From positions 1 through 64,000 of the forward strand of contig CAKUFK010000011.1 in NCBI GenBank assembly GCA_934647945.1: a stretch of 64,000 nt of DNA, written 5' to 3'. The translations under genes and the position numbers were made by a program. This document shows positions 14,636 through 22,603 of the stretch, one piece after another. Position 1 is the stretch's first letter; each line of letters starts with the position of its first letter. The notes below the pieces were generated by a model, which was not told the DNA's origin, ran no database searches, and saw nothing but the letters and a program-made list of their open reading frames with translations. The stretch comes from an uncultured Eubacteriales bacterium. GTDB taxonomy: Bacteria > Bacillota > Clostridia > Oscillospirales > Acutalibacteraceae.

Positions 14636-15088
14636 TTATGCGCTTCGGTCACTACCTACCGGGATGAACTCTACGCCCAGCTTTTCTGCCTTTGCCTGGG
14701 CTGTCTGCTGTGCTGTCAGCAGACTGAGTTCTTCCATCCGCTTTTCGTAGTACTGGTCAACAGCCTGGTCGAACTTCAGGATGGTGTACTTCAGACAGCC
14801 GTTGCGCTTGAGTCCGTCTTTGGTCACGATCTCCGTGTGCTCGGTGTAGATGAGGCCCTTCTCTTCTAACTGCCGCACATACTTCGCCACTGTGTTGGGA
14901 GCGATGCCCAGCTTTTTGGCAATGGTGGAATAGCTCACGATACACTGGTAGGTGTTTCTGTCCTCGATGCGGATGAGGTAGGCATAGATAGCCACCGCGT
15001 TTATGTGGAGTTCAATATCGAAGAGCGCATTCGGGAGCAGGAAGAAATTCTTTTGCTTTTCCTTCTGCGCATACTGAGAACTCAGCAT
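14636..15088 (-). CDS. helix-turn-helix protein, replication-initiator-like N-terminus
   Basis: A 150-residue protein. Residues about 15-95 form a winged helix (FFLLPNALFDIELHINAVAI, then YSTIAKKLGIAPNTVAKYVR and a wing), like the N-terminal domain of plasmid/ICE replication initiators and of GntR-type helix-turn-helix proteins. The C-terminal third is helical. The ATG at 15088 overlaps the stop of the upstream excisionase-like gene by one base (TGATG), showing coupled translation. Full initiators are longer, so this may be a regulator or a short accessory protein. Confidence 0.65.
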   Translation of the reverse strand: MLSSQYAQKEKQKNFFLLPNALFDIELHINAVAIYAYLIRIEDRNTYQCIVSYSTIAKKLGIAPNTVAKYVRQLEEKGLIYTEHTEIVTKDGLKRNGCLKYTILKFDQAVDQYYEKRMEELSLLTAQQTAQAKAEKLGVEFIPVGSDRSA

Positions 15089-15297
15089 CACCGCACCCCC
15101 TTCGTGTGAGCGGAGATCCACTTGCGCAGTTCCTCTTTCGGGATGACGATTCGCTTGCCGATGCGCAGAGAGGGAAAGTCATCTTCCTGGATGAGCTCAT
15201 ACACGCTGGAGTCAGAGACACCCAGCAGGTCAGCCAGCTGCTTCACATTCAGGAGCAGAGGCAGTTCGTCGTAGCTTGTGAATACGGATTTCTTCAT
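15088..15297 (-). CDS. excisionase-like helix-turn-helix protein
   Basis: A 69-residue DNA-binding protein with the excisionase/AlpA pattern: LLNVKQLADLLGVSDSSVYE forms the winged-helix reader and FPSLRIGKRIVIPKEELRKW the wing and final helix. Such proteins bend attachment-site DNA and steer tyrosine integrases toward excision. I start it at the ATG at 15297, which has GAGGTGA 9 bases upstream; the frame is open further up. It heads the leftward operon, with the palindrome-rich region 15451-15641 just upstream as the likely control or binding site. Confidence 0.8.
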   Translation of the reverse strand: MKKSVFTSYDELPLLLNVKQLADLLGVSDSSVYELIQEDDFPSLRIGKRIVIPKEELRKWISAHTKGVR

Positions 15298-15450
15298 TTT
15301 GAATATCACCTCGTCGTTAGATTGAGTGGTCAATTTTCTTTCTCTGTCATCTCATCGCACTCCACTTCCCGACGCAGAGCGCAGCGGCCTCCTGCGCTGT
15401 CGCCGGAATGATAGTGCGATTCTTCTTTCGGCAGGAAAAGAAAAAAGACC

Positions 15451-15641
15451 TACATATCTCCTGCGGTCGGACAGCAAAATCAGCGGCACTATATTTTTTG
15501 TGCCGCGAGGTCATGTCCAACCTCGGATATGTAAGTCTACTGATGGTATATAAGTCATCGATGTAAAATCGATGGAACTCAATTGAGTTCGGGACGAGGT
15601 CTGATATTCAATTGTCGTTTGGAGATGATTCATATCATCTC
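15451..15641. repeat. cluster of nested and tandem palindromes upstream of the excisionase operon
   Basis: Nested arms TACATATC/GATATGTA (15451-15458, 15526-15533), GGACA/TGTCC (15469-15473, 15514-15518) and GCGGCAC/GTGCCGC (15483-15489, 15500-15506) form one large foldback. Next come CATCGAT/ATCGATG (15556-15562, 15568-15574), the perfect 16-base palindrome GAACTCAATTGAGTTC (15575-15590) and GAGATGAT/ATCATCTC (15622-15629, 15634-15641). No gene is supported between 15298 and about 15794. The cluster could be a transfer origin, recombination-protein sites or a structured leader. Confidence 0.6.
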
Positions 15642-15753
15642 TGCAATAATATTAGCAGAGGAAAACCTTTCCGTCAAGTAGGGATGAATAAAATAATCTC
15701 TTTCCGGACATACTAAAAAATTTTGCATTGCCGCGCCAACTCGCACGCACGAG

Positions 15754-15798
15754 AAAGGCCATCGCTGTTTGACCGAACAGCGATGGCCTTTGCTTTTA
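15754..15798. terminator. terminator at the truncated end of the HerA-like remnant
   Basis: AAAGGCCATCGCTG and its complement (15754-15767 and 15778-15791) form a 14-bp stem followed on the plus strand by a T-rich tail. The HerA-like frame is cut exactly here. Confidence 0.7.
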
Positions 15799-16577
15799 TG
15801 TAAATTATGTGCTTCTTCCAAAACAGTGATATGCTTCAGCTTTTCGTTCATACCGGTGGCCAAAGCCATGCGGTGTTCCTGGAGCTTCAGAACAAGCATA
15901 CCCATAATCAAGGACTTGGTTTCCGAAGATCCCACACGGCTGAGATCGACAATTACATTCTTATCGAACAAATCAGCAGCTGCGATTTCATCACAGGTGA
16001 AGATCATTCCATTGATACCATTTGTCAAAGACTGAAGGCGGGTTAGCAAGGAACCCTTATAAGCACCTTTGTTATCGCTGTCATACTCGCTTGTATCGAT
16101 GATCTCTTTGATATTACGTGCCACATCCGCAAAGGATGGGTATATATCCTCTCCGTATCTGTTTGTGGATCTAACAAGATTCCAGCCACAGTCTGCATAA
16201 GATTTCTCCACGGCATTTTTCAATACCGCAGGCATAGCAGCATACAATTGTTTGCGTTTTTGGTGTTGGTTACAGCGAGATAAACATTGGTCTTTTCACA
16301 GGTTCTGTGAAATACCAAGGAGATATTACAGTCCTCATTGGAAAGCACCTCATACACATTAACGAGTTTTTCCAGACTGTTCTCGCTCTTATCTACAACC
16401 CATTTGGTGATATTGAAGAAGCGGATATTACGGGCGGTATCAAAATCCGTGCCATATTGGACTTCTCTTTCAATCGGAACATAGAGTTCCTTCAACTGGG
16501 CGAGATATGCTTTGTAGATCTCAACACTGCTGGCAGCAAGCAGCCGCTTAGTCAGTTCTTCAGCTGTGCTGTCGTTG
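15795..16577 (-). pseudogene. remnant of a HerA-like (DUF87) ATPase gene
   Basis: Two pieces of one gene in different frames. The upstream piece (about 16577-16250) reads from an N-terminal-type region (ELTKRLLAASSVEIYKAYLA, then VPIEREVQYGTDFD and later SLVFHRTCEKTNVYLAV). The downstream piece (about 16255-15798) reads the later ATPase region (AAMPAVLKNAVEKSYADCGW, then FTCDEIAAADLFDKNVIVDL, SRVGSSETKSLIMG and VLEEAHN with its Walker B-like Glu). The nucleotide-binding Walker A part is missing between them and the C-terminus is lost at the terminator at 15754. HerA-like ATPases are frequent in anti-phage systems. This copy cannot be functional. Confidence 0.7.
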
Positions 16578-16935
16578 GGATTACATCTGGCAGAATATCT
16601 CTTGCGTTCTCCAGATACCGTCCGGACTTATACAAGTTGATTCTGTCAGGGTAGTCATCCTGACTGCAAATGGAATCCAGCTCCAAATATTCGTCATCGG
16701 TTCCCTCGAACACAATCTCAACTTTCTCAGAGCCAGCGCTGTACTCGTGGATGATTACATCCACAATTTGCTTTGCCTTAAACGGGAAGAAACCAACACA
16801 CAATTCTTCACGCAGAAGCTGGCTATCTGCGTTTTGATCCCGGTCTATTTCAACCCATTGCGCCGTTGCATCATCCCAACTTTGAAACACCGTAACCTTT
16901 TGGTAAGGGTTACTGATTATTTTTATCTTCGCCAT
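16552..16935 (-). pseudogene. N-terminal fragment of a dynamin-like GTPase gene
   Basis: A 127-residue frame beginning MAKIKIISNPYQK has an N-terminal region (GFFPFKAKQIVDVIIHEYSA, then KVEIVFEGTDDEYLEL and RYLENARDILPDVI) that resembles the part before the GTPase domain of bacterial dynamin-like proteins. The frame ends without any GTPase motif and runs straight into the HerA-like remnant, so a deletion has probably fused two genes. The match is from memory of the family; a search is needed to confirm it. It may be an intact small protein, but the abrupt junction argues for a remnant. Confidence 0.5.
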
Positions 16936-17027
16936 GTTTACTATCTCCTGTCGTTATAGCTTGTATGGTCGGTAGATACTTTTTCTTGTCTACCATTATC
17001 TCATCATAGGTGTCCTAAAAAACGGAC

Positions 17028-17261
17028 TTAATTATTTTCTTCAGGAAGTTCAGAGGGCACTTCTCTTATAAAGTCCATCATGTCACCCGCGTTACAATCC
17101 AGTACATCTGCTATTTTGAGGATGACGGATAGCGTTACTTCTTCATTTTTTCTCAACCTGGTAAATGTTGCAGAGGACAGTCCAGCCTGTTTACGCAGTT
17201 CTGCTTTGCTCATCTCTTTCTCTGCGCATAGCACCCACAATTTCTTAAAACTAACCTTCAT
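17028..17261 (-). CDS. XRE-family transcriptional regulator
   Basis: A 77-residue Cro/CI-type DNA-binding protein. The helix-turn-helix covers about residues 15-45 (MSKAELRKQAGLSSATFTRL); a following helix (SVILKIADVLDC) completes the fold and a short acidic tail ends it. An AGGAGTG site precedes the ATG. Short XRE regulators of this kind often control the adjacent defence or restriction genes of an island, so it may have controlled the now decayed dynamin/HerA module downstream. Its own targets are not visible. Confidence 0.85.
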   Translation of the reverse strand: MKVSFKKLWVLCAEKEMSKAELRKQAGLSSATFTRLRKNEEVTLSVILKIADVLDCNAGDMMDFIREVPSELPEENN

Positions 17262-17575
17262 ATAAACACTCCTTATAGAAGCCCTTGTAATATTCGCGTT
17301 TTCATTTTTAGTTGATAGAAAATACTAATCATTTCAATTATAGTCGATTTTCTTCAGTTTTCAAGATACTGTCATAGAAATAGGCGTATTTTCTACCAAA
17401 CTAATGATATTTGTCGAGAATCTAAACGTCTAAACGTCACAAGAAAATCTTCGGTCGGTTGTAGCATTGCAAAAAGCCTATCTTTGATTATAGCGTCCCA
17501 TGTCTTGCGTCGCCTCAGTCAAAAGATGGGGTAGAAAACGATATTCGTATTTTCGTCTGACCTCAAACAGCAGTC
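17262..17575. other. AT-rich non-coding region upstream of the XRE gene
   Basis: No frame here has a ribosome site. The stretch is much more AT-rich than the flanking chromosome, which marks the foreign segment. It should hold the promoter of the XRE gene, but I cannot choose a clear -35/-10 pair. Confidence 0.35.
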
Positions 17576-17612
17576 GAGCCTCGTTGGATTGACTCCAACG
17601 AGGCTCTGTTTT
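17576..17612. terminator. intrinsic terminator at the right edge of the integrative element
   Basis: GAGCCTCGTTGGA and its complement (17576-17588 and 17594-17606) with a 5-base loop are followed by TGTTTT. The right direct repeat begins at 17611. Confidence 0.8.
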
Positions 17613-17637
17613 GACCACATAAATAGCCACAGACGGC
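17611..17637. repeat. right imperfect direct repeat: candidate attachment site
   Basis: TTGACCACATA, AATAG, CCACAGAC and GGC. It matches the left site at 11074-11100 in both arms and differs mainly in the central five bases. Between it and the polA stop codon (17787) no gene is seen. Confidence 0.55.
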
Positions 17638-17786
17638 ACCGGGACACTTGGGAAACATGGTGCCAAAGATGTTTTGAAAGGAAATAAAATCGAGAGGAAA
17701 CCGTTAAAAAGGACTAAAATTGGTAGGAAAATTAGTTCCTCATCTCTTTGATTATATGTCCGAATATCCCGCAGCGGCCTGCTGGT

Positions 17787-20399
17787 TTACCCTTTGGCGT
17801 CGTACCAGGTTTTTCCGATGCCGACATCGGCCGACAGCTTGACCGACAGCGATGCCGCACTCTCCATCTCCTCTTTGAGCAGGGCCGCGGCGCGCTCTGC
17901 TTCCGCCTCCGGCGCCTCGACGATCAGCTCGTCGTGCACCTGCAGGATCAATCGGGCCTGCATCCCCTCCTCCGACAGCCGGCGGTGCACCCGCACCATG
18001 GCGAGTTTGATGATATCCGCGGCCGTGCCCTGGATCGGCATGTTGCGCGCCACCCTTTCCCCGAAGGAACGGGTCATCCCGTTGGAGGCGCGCAGCTCGG
18101 GCAGGGGCCGCCGCCGGCCATAGAGGGTCTTGGCATAGCCGCAGGCCTTGGCCTCCTCGATCAGCCGGTCCATAAAGCCGGCCACCGCCCCGTAGTGGCG
18201 GAGATATTCTTCAATATACGTTTTCGCCTCGGCATAGCTGACGTGGATATCCTGGGACAGGGAATGGGCCCCGATGCCGTACACGATGCCGAAATTGACC
18301 GCCTTGGCGCGGGAGCGCATGAGCGGCGTGACCATCTCCTCGGGCACCCCGAATACCTGGGAGGCGGTGATGCGATGGATGTCGGCGCCGGTGTTGAAGG
18401 CCTCGGTCATGGTCGGGTCCCCCGCCATGTGGGCGAGAACCCGCAATTCGATTTGGGAATAGTCCGCGTCACAGAGCACCCACCCCTCCCGGGCCCGGAA
18501 AAAGCGGCGGAGTTCCCGGCCCAGTTCCTGCCGGACCGGGATGTTCTGCAAATTGGGCTCAGTGGAGGAGATCCGGCCGGTTCGGGTCTCGGTCTGGTTG
18601 AAGGAGGAGTGGATCCGCCCGTCCGGACCGATGACCTTGAGCAGGCCGTCGCAGTAGGTGGACTTGAGCTTGGACAAGGTGCGGTAATCGAGCAGCATCT
18701 CCACCACCGGATGGGCATTCCGCAGGCTTTCGAGCACGTCCGCGCTGGTGGAATAGCCGGTTTTGGTTTTTTTCTTAGCCGGCAGGCCGAGATCCTCGAA
18801 CAGCGCCGCCGCCAGCTGTTTCGGGGAATTGAGATTGAAGGCATAGCCCACCGCTTCGGTAATCTGCTGCTGAATCGCGGTGATCCGGTCCTCCAGCACC
18901 GCGCCGAAATCCGCGATGCCCGTCCCGTCCGCCTCGAAACCAACGGCCTCCATGTCCGCGAGGACCCCGGCCAGGGGAATTTCCATGTCCCGGAGCAGGT
19001 CTCCCATCTCCCGCTCTGCAAGCTCCCGCTCGAAACGGTCGGAAACCGGGGGGAGCGCGGCGGCCTCGGCCGGCACCCCATCCGCCGCGGGCGGGGCCGC
19101 TTCATATTCCTGCGCGAGCCGCGTGAGCTCGTAGCCCGAGGCCAGGGGATTGAGCAGATACCCCGCCAGCATGGTGTCCATCGTGACCCGCCGCAGCGCT
19201 GGGGCGCCGCCGGGCGTCTCGTTTCGCAGCAGGGCGGCCAGCGTCTTGACATCGTGGGTGCGTTTCTCCACCGTATCGTCCCGCAGGAGGGAGAGCAGCC
19301 GGGGAAAGGCGGGGTCTTCCCGCCCCATATAGGCCGCCGCCCGGCCGGAGCCTGTATCGGCCATGCACCAGCAGCCGGCGAGCATCCCGTCGCCGGCGGC
19401 CGGCAGGATATCCAATCGGCAGGTGCTCTGCGCGGCATCCAGCAGCGCGGAGGCCGGGATCACCGGAAGTGTTTCGGGTTTTGCCGGGGCGGAACCCGCG
19501 CCCGCATCCGGAGACGGCACCGGCTGGGGATCATCCAGCCCCATTTTTTCCATGAGCTTGAAAAATTCCAGGCGCGCCATCAGGCGGGCGAGTTCCTCCC
19601 GTTTTGCCGGGCGTATCACATAGGCGTCCATGTCGGTTTCCACCGGCGCCTGACGGCAGATGGTGCCGAGCTCCCGGCTCAGATAGGCGCTGTCCTTCCC
19701 GGCGGCCAGCTTGCTGCGTACCCCGTCCCGGATCTCCGGCGAGTCGATATGCGCGTACAGCTCGTCCAGGGTATGGAACGTGTGCAGCAGAGCGAGGGCG
19801 GTCTTTTCCCCCACCCCCGGCACCCCCGGGATGTTGTCGCTCGCGTCCCCCATCAGGGCCTTGAGATCGATGAGCTGGGCGGGCGACAGCCCGTATTTTT
19901 CCCGGATGGCGGGGATATCGTAGGCGGAGGTGTCGGGGCGGCCCATTTTGGTCGCGGCCAGCAGCACCGTCACCTTATCGTCCACGAGCTGGAGGGCGTC
20001 CCGGTCCCCGGTCGCGATGAAGCAGTCCCCGCCCTGCCGCACAGCGGCGGCGGAGAGGGTGCCCAAAATGTCGTCGGCCTCATAGCCGTCCCGCTCCACG
20101 ACGGCGCAGCCCATCAGGCCGAGTAGTTCCTTGATGACCGGGAGCTGCTCGGCGAGTTCCTCCGGCATCCCCTTCCGCCCGGCTTTATAGGCCTCGTACC
20201 GCTGATGGCGGAAGGTCGGCGCCTTGCGGTCGAACGCGACGGCGATCCGGTCGGGGGCGGTCTGGTCCCGCAGCTTTTGAAAAATATTGAGGAACCCCAC
20301 CAGGGCGTTGGTGTAGTGCCCGTCCTTAGTGGTGAGCAGCTTGATGCCGTAAAAAGCCCGGTTTAAGATGCTGTTGCCGTCGAGAACCAGTAAACGCAT
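17787..20399 (-). CDS. polA: DNA polymerase I
   Basis: Repair and Okazaki-fragment polymerase, 870 residues, the usual length. The N-terminal 5'-3' exonuclease (1-290) opens MRLLVLDGNSILNRAF and contains the GVPGVGEKTAL helix-hairpin-helix. The middle domain (about 300-460) lacks a recognisable DxE proofreading motif, so 3'-5' exonuclease activity is probably absent, as in Bacillus Pol I. The polymerase domain has motif A (DYSQIELRVLAHM), the RSRAKAVNFGIVYG finger helix and VHDELIVE with the second catalytic Asp. A TGCTATACT extended -10 box lies upstream (plus 20444-20452). The adjacent integrative element ends just past its 3' end and leaves the gene intact. Confidence 0.97.
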   Translation of the reverse strand: MRLLVLDGNSILNRAFYGIKLLTTKDGHYTNALVGFLNIFQKLRDQTAPDRIAVAFDRKAPTFRHQRYEAYKAGRKGMPEELAEQLPVIKELLGLMGCAVVERDGYEADDILGTLSAAAVRQGGDCFIATGDRDALQLVDDKVTVLLAATKMGRPDTSAYDIPAIREKYGLSPAQLIDLKALMGDASDNIPGVPGVGEKTALALLHTFHTLDELYAHIDSPEIRDGVRSKLAAGKDSAYLSRELGTICRQAPVETDMDAYVIRPAKREELARLMARLEFFKLMEKMGLDDPQPVPSPDAGAGSAPAKPETLPVIPASALLDAAQSTCRLDILPAAGDGMLAGCWCMADTGSGRAAAYMGREDPAFPRLLSLLRDDTVEKRTHDVKTLAALLRNETPGGAPALRRVTMDTMLAGYLLNPLASGYELTRLAQEYEAAPPAADGVPAEAAALPPVSDRFERELAEREMGDLLRDMEIPLAGVLADMEAVGFEADGTGIADFGAVLEDRITAIQQQITEAVGYAFNLNSPKQLAAALFEDLGLPAKKKTKTGYSTSADVLESLRNAHPVVEMLLDYRTLSKLKSTYCDGLLKVIGPDGRIHSSFNQTETRTGRISSTEPNLQNIPVRQELGRELRRFFRAREGWVLCDADYSQIELRVLAHMAGDPTMTEAFNTGADIHRITASQVFGVPEEMVTPLMRSRAKAVNFGIVYGIGAHSLSQDIHVSYAEAKTYIEEYLRHYGAVAGFMDRLIEEAKACGYAKTLYGRRRPLPELRASNGMTRSFGERVARNMPIQGTAADIIKLAMVRVHRRLSEEGMQARLILQVHDELIVEAPEAEAERAAALLKEEMESAASLSVKLSADVGIGKTWYDAKG

Positions 20400-20482
20400 A
20401 GCCTGTCCGCCTTCCGTCGAGTTGTCTTTCGCGATCGACTATCAGTATAGCACGAATGGGCGTGGATTGCACGGTGTATCCG

Positions 20483-21199
20483 CTAATCCGCCCGATACAG
20501 GGCGAACCGCCGCTTCCCGATCTTCTGCTTCTGGAGCCGCTGCCATCCGGGAAAGGGGGGAAGGGCCTGTGCGGCGGACGCGCAGAGCGCCAGGACCCCC
20601 TGCGGGGCCATGGCGGCCCGGATCTGCGCCGCAAAGGCGGGCAAAGGGTCGTCCGCCTCCCCCTGCCAGGGCGTCAGCCGACCGTAAGGGATGTCGGTGA
20701 CGACGATATCCGCCCGCAGCTCCAGGGCCTGCGGGCAGGGAGGCGCGCAGGCGTCCGCCTGGAATACCCGGGTGGGCAGAGGGACTGCCGGAAGGCGGGC
20801 GGCCAGCCGCTCCGCGCTCTCGACGGCGTCCCGGTGGGAGGGTTTCCCATAGGCGGAGAACAGCGCTTCGAGCCGCTGCCGCCGGCGCAAAAGCCCCTCC
20901 CGCGACAGCAGCGCGAGGTTTTGCTCCGCCGTCCGAAGAGCGTCGGCGTCGAGATCCGACCCGGCCAGGAGGGCGACCGGAGTGGAAGCCAGAAACCCGA
21001 TCACCGTCAACAGGGTGCCTCCCCCGCAAAAGGGATCGTACACCACCAGCCCCTCTTTTTTGGGGGCCAGTCCCCGGGCGCGCCCGAACAGCTCCAGGGC
21101 CAGCCGGGCCGGAAAAGGCGGCTGGCCGCTCCGGTGCAGCAGTACCCGGCCGCTGGCGACATCCTCATATCCCCCTGCCGGCGCGAATCGGTATTCCAT
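20483..21199 (-). CDS. AviRa-like 23S rRNA methyltransferase
   Basis: A 238-residue SAM-dependent methyltransferase closely patterned on AviRa of Streptomyces viridochromogenes, which methylates 23S rRNA (G2535) and gives avilamycin resistance. The start matches AviRa's layout (VLLHRSGQPPFPARLALELF), the SAM site is YDPFCGGGTLLTVIG, the KPSH motif is kept and the catalytic-type loop is TDIPYG. The ATG at 21199 follows AGAGGGG; the frame is open upstream. It lies behind the tocopherol-cyclase-like gene on the same strand. Whether it gives orthosomycin resistance or is a housekeeping rRNA enzyme is unknown. Confidence 0.85.
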   Translation of the reverse strand: MEYRFAPAGGYEDVASGRVLLHRSGQPPFPARLALELFGRARGLAPKKEGLVVYDPFCGGGTLLTVIGFLASTPVALLAGSDLDADALRTAEQNLALLSREGLLRRRQRLEALFSAYGKPSHRDAVESAERLAARLPAVPLPTRVFQADACAPPCPQALELRADIVVTDIPYGRLTPWQGEADDPLPAFAAQIRAAMAPQGVLALCASAAQALPPFPGWQRLQKQKIGKRRFALYRAD

Positions 21200-21286
21200 C
21201 GCCGCACCCCTCTCCCGCGGCGGAGGCGTCCTCCGGCGCGCTATGCTTTCAGCATAGCCCAAAAGGCGGAGGAAATCAAGACATAT

Positions 21287-22162
21287 TCACCCGACACCCG
21301 CCTCCTCGAAGCTGGCGGTCGGGCTGGTCAGGTCGAAGCGCAGGTGCCCGTCCCGGAAAAAGCGGTACCGGACGGTGCAGCGGGCGTGTTCATGGATGGT
21401 ACGGGCCATCCGGCCGGTATCCGGGGCCATAAGGGGATGCGCGGACGCCTCGAGCAGCGCGGCCTCCAGCCTGGTTCCTCCCCGTTCCAGCACCACCCGC
21501 CCGGGCTCCCACACAGGGACCCGGGCCCCCGTATAGGTCGCCAGGCGGATTTCCCGGCCCTGGTCCCACACCGAGGCGAGGCAGCCGGTAAAACGGAGCC
21601 CCAAATAGGGGATGGTCGCCGCCGACAGCATCACGCCGGCCGTGCGGGAGGCGAAGGTGTTGCACTGCGTCCAGGTATACCGTTCGGGGAAGGAACGGCC
21701 CCGGTCCCCTTCGATATAGCCGGTTCCCCCGTCCAGGCGGCAGGTCCGCCCGTTCAAGCGGAGCCGGCCGGAAAGGCTGTGGCCGAGGCTCAGCACGCGA
21801 TGGCGGCATTCCATCCCCGGGGCAAAGCGGAACGGCCCCATGATATCGCCCCGGGGAGGGGTGAGGAACCCGTACCGGATGGTCCCGTGCAGGGAGAGGC
21901 CGGGCGCCTCCACATGGAGGCGCGCCCCCTCCGGCGTGAACAGCGAATCCCCGACCCGGACGGCCGGCGGATCCGTCCTCTGTCCGAATGCCTCCATCGG
22001 GTAGGGGATGAACCAGGAGCCGTCCCGCCCGATCACCTGCAGAAACGCGCCCCGCGCCCCTGTTTTTGGGGCAGAAAAACCGGGAATCAGAGCCAGGGTT
22101 TCCTCCCCCCATTGATGCTTGAAATACCATCCTTCGAAATAGGGCCCGCCGGATTGTCCCAT
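21287..22162 (-). CDS. tocopherol-cyclase-like (lipocalin-type) protein
   Basis: A 291-residue protein of the bacterial tocopherol cyclase-like family. The hallmark opening GPYFEGWYFKHQ sits at residues 6-17 and GYIEGDRGRSFPERYTW at about 145; the rest is beta-rich, with no signal peptide. Bacterial members are not known to make tocopherol, and their role is unclear; a small lipid-like ligand or substrate is likely from the fold. The ATG at 22162 follows GGGAGGCGGG. It is followed on the same strand by the AviRa-like gene, 87 bases on. Confidence 0.8.
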   Translation of the reverse strand: MGQSGGPYFEGWYFKHQWGEETLALIPGFSAPKTGARGAFLQVIGRDGSWFIPYPMEAFGQRTDPPAVRVGDSLFTPEGARLHVEAPGLSLHGTIRYGFLTPPRGDIMGPFRFAPGMECRHRVLSLGHSLSGRLRLNGRTCRLDGGTGYIEGDRGRSFPERYTWTQCNTFASRTAGVMLSAATIPYLGLRFTGCLASVWDQGREIRLATYTGARVPVWEPGRVVLERGGTRLEAALLEASAHPLMAPDTGRMARTIHEHARCTVRYRFFRDGHLRFDLTSPTASFEEAGVG

Positions 22163-22244
22163 ACACCCGCCTCCCAACTGTATTCCTGTCCAGTATGGGC
22201 ATTCCCGGCCTGAAATATCCGGCGGCAGGGCGATCTCCGGACAT

Positions 22245-22277
22245 AAAAAAAGCGGAGGCTGGGCCTCCGCTTTTTTT
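22245..22277. terminator. bidirectional terminator
   Basis: A-run, GCGGAGGC stem, GCCTCCGC stem and T-run (22245-22259 and 22263-22277) with a three-base loop. It separates the tocopherol-cyclase-like gene from the XRE gene that ends at 22294. Confidence 0.9.
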
Positions 22278-22293
22278 ATATGCCATACCGCCT

Positions 22294-22599
22294 TCACCGG
22301 ATAAAGTCCTTGAGCCTCAGCAGGTCCTCCGCAGTCATCTGCATAATCCGTTCCATCGCCTGCCGGCGCAGCCGTTCCGGCCCGCCCGCTGGCCCCTGGC
22401 CGGTCATGACCCATTCGGCGGAATAGCCGTACAGGGCTTCCACCAGCTTGGCGAGGGTCGGGGATACCTGCGTTTTTTTGCCGCGCGCCAGCAGGGAAAT
22501 ATAGTTGGCGCTGACCCCCAGGGCCTCCGCCAGCTCGGTCTGCTTGAGACGCTGTTCCTCCAGAATCATCCGGAAGCGGGCGGCCAAAGTCGTATCCAA
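22294..22599 (-). CDS. XRE-family regulator, third gene of the sensor operon
   Basis: A 101-residue regulator with a Cro/CI helix-turn-helix at about residues 15-50 (LKQTELAEALGVSANYISLL) and a C-terminal helical tail (MERIMQMTAEDLLRLKDFIR). It starts with TTG; GAGGAG lies 7 bases upstream, inside the last codons of the membrane LuxR-type gene, so translation is coupled. A terminator follows at 22245. It likely adds a second regulator to the solute-binding/LuxR unit. Confidence 0.85.
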   Translation of the reverse strand: MDTTLAARFRMILEEQRLKQTELAEALGVSANYISLLARGKKTQVSPTLAKLVEALYGYSAEWVMTGQGPAGGPERLRRQAMERIMQMTAEDLLRLKDFIR

Positions 22600-22603
22600 A
22601 ATA

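Noticed and set aside
17748..20126. Long open frame on the plus strand over polA
   Set aside because: Antisense shadow of the GC-rich polA gene; Gly/Pro/His-rich translation with no domain and no ribosome site.
20456..22213. Long plus-strand frame over the AviRa-like and tocopherol-cyclase-like genes
   Set aside because: Shadow frame; the minus-strand genes have recognised motifs and ribosome sites.
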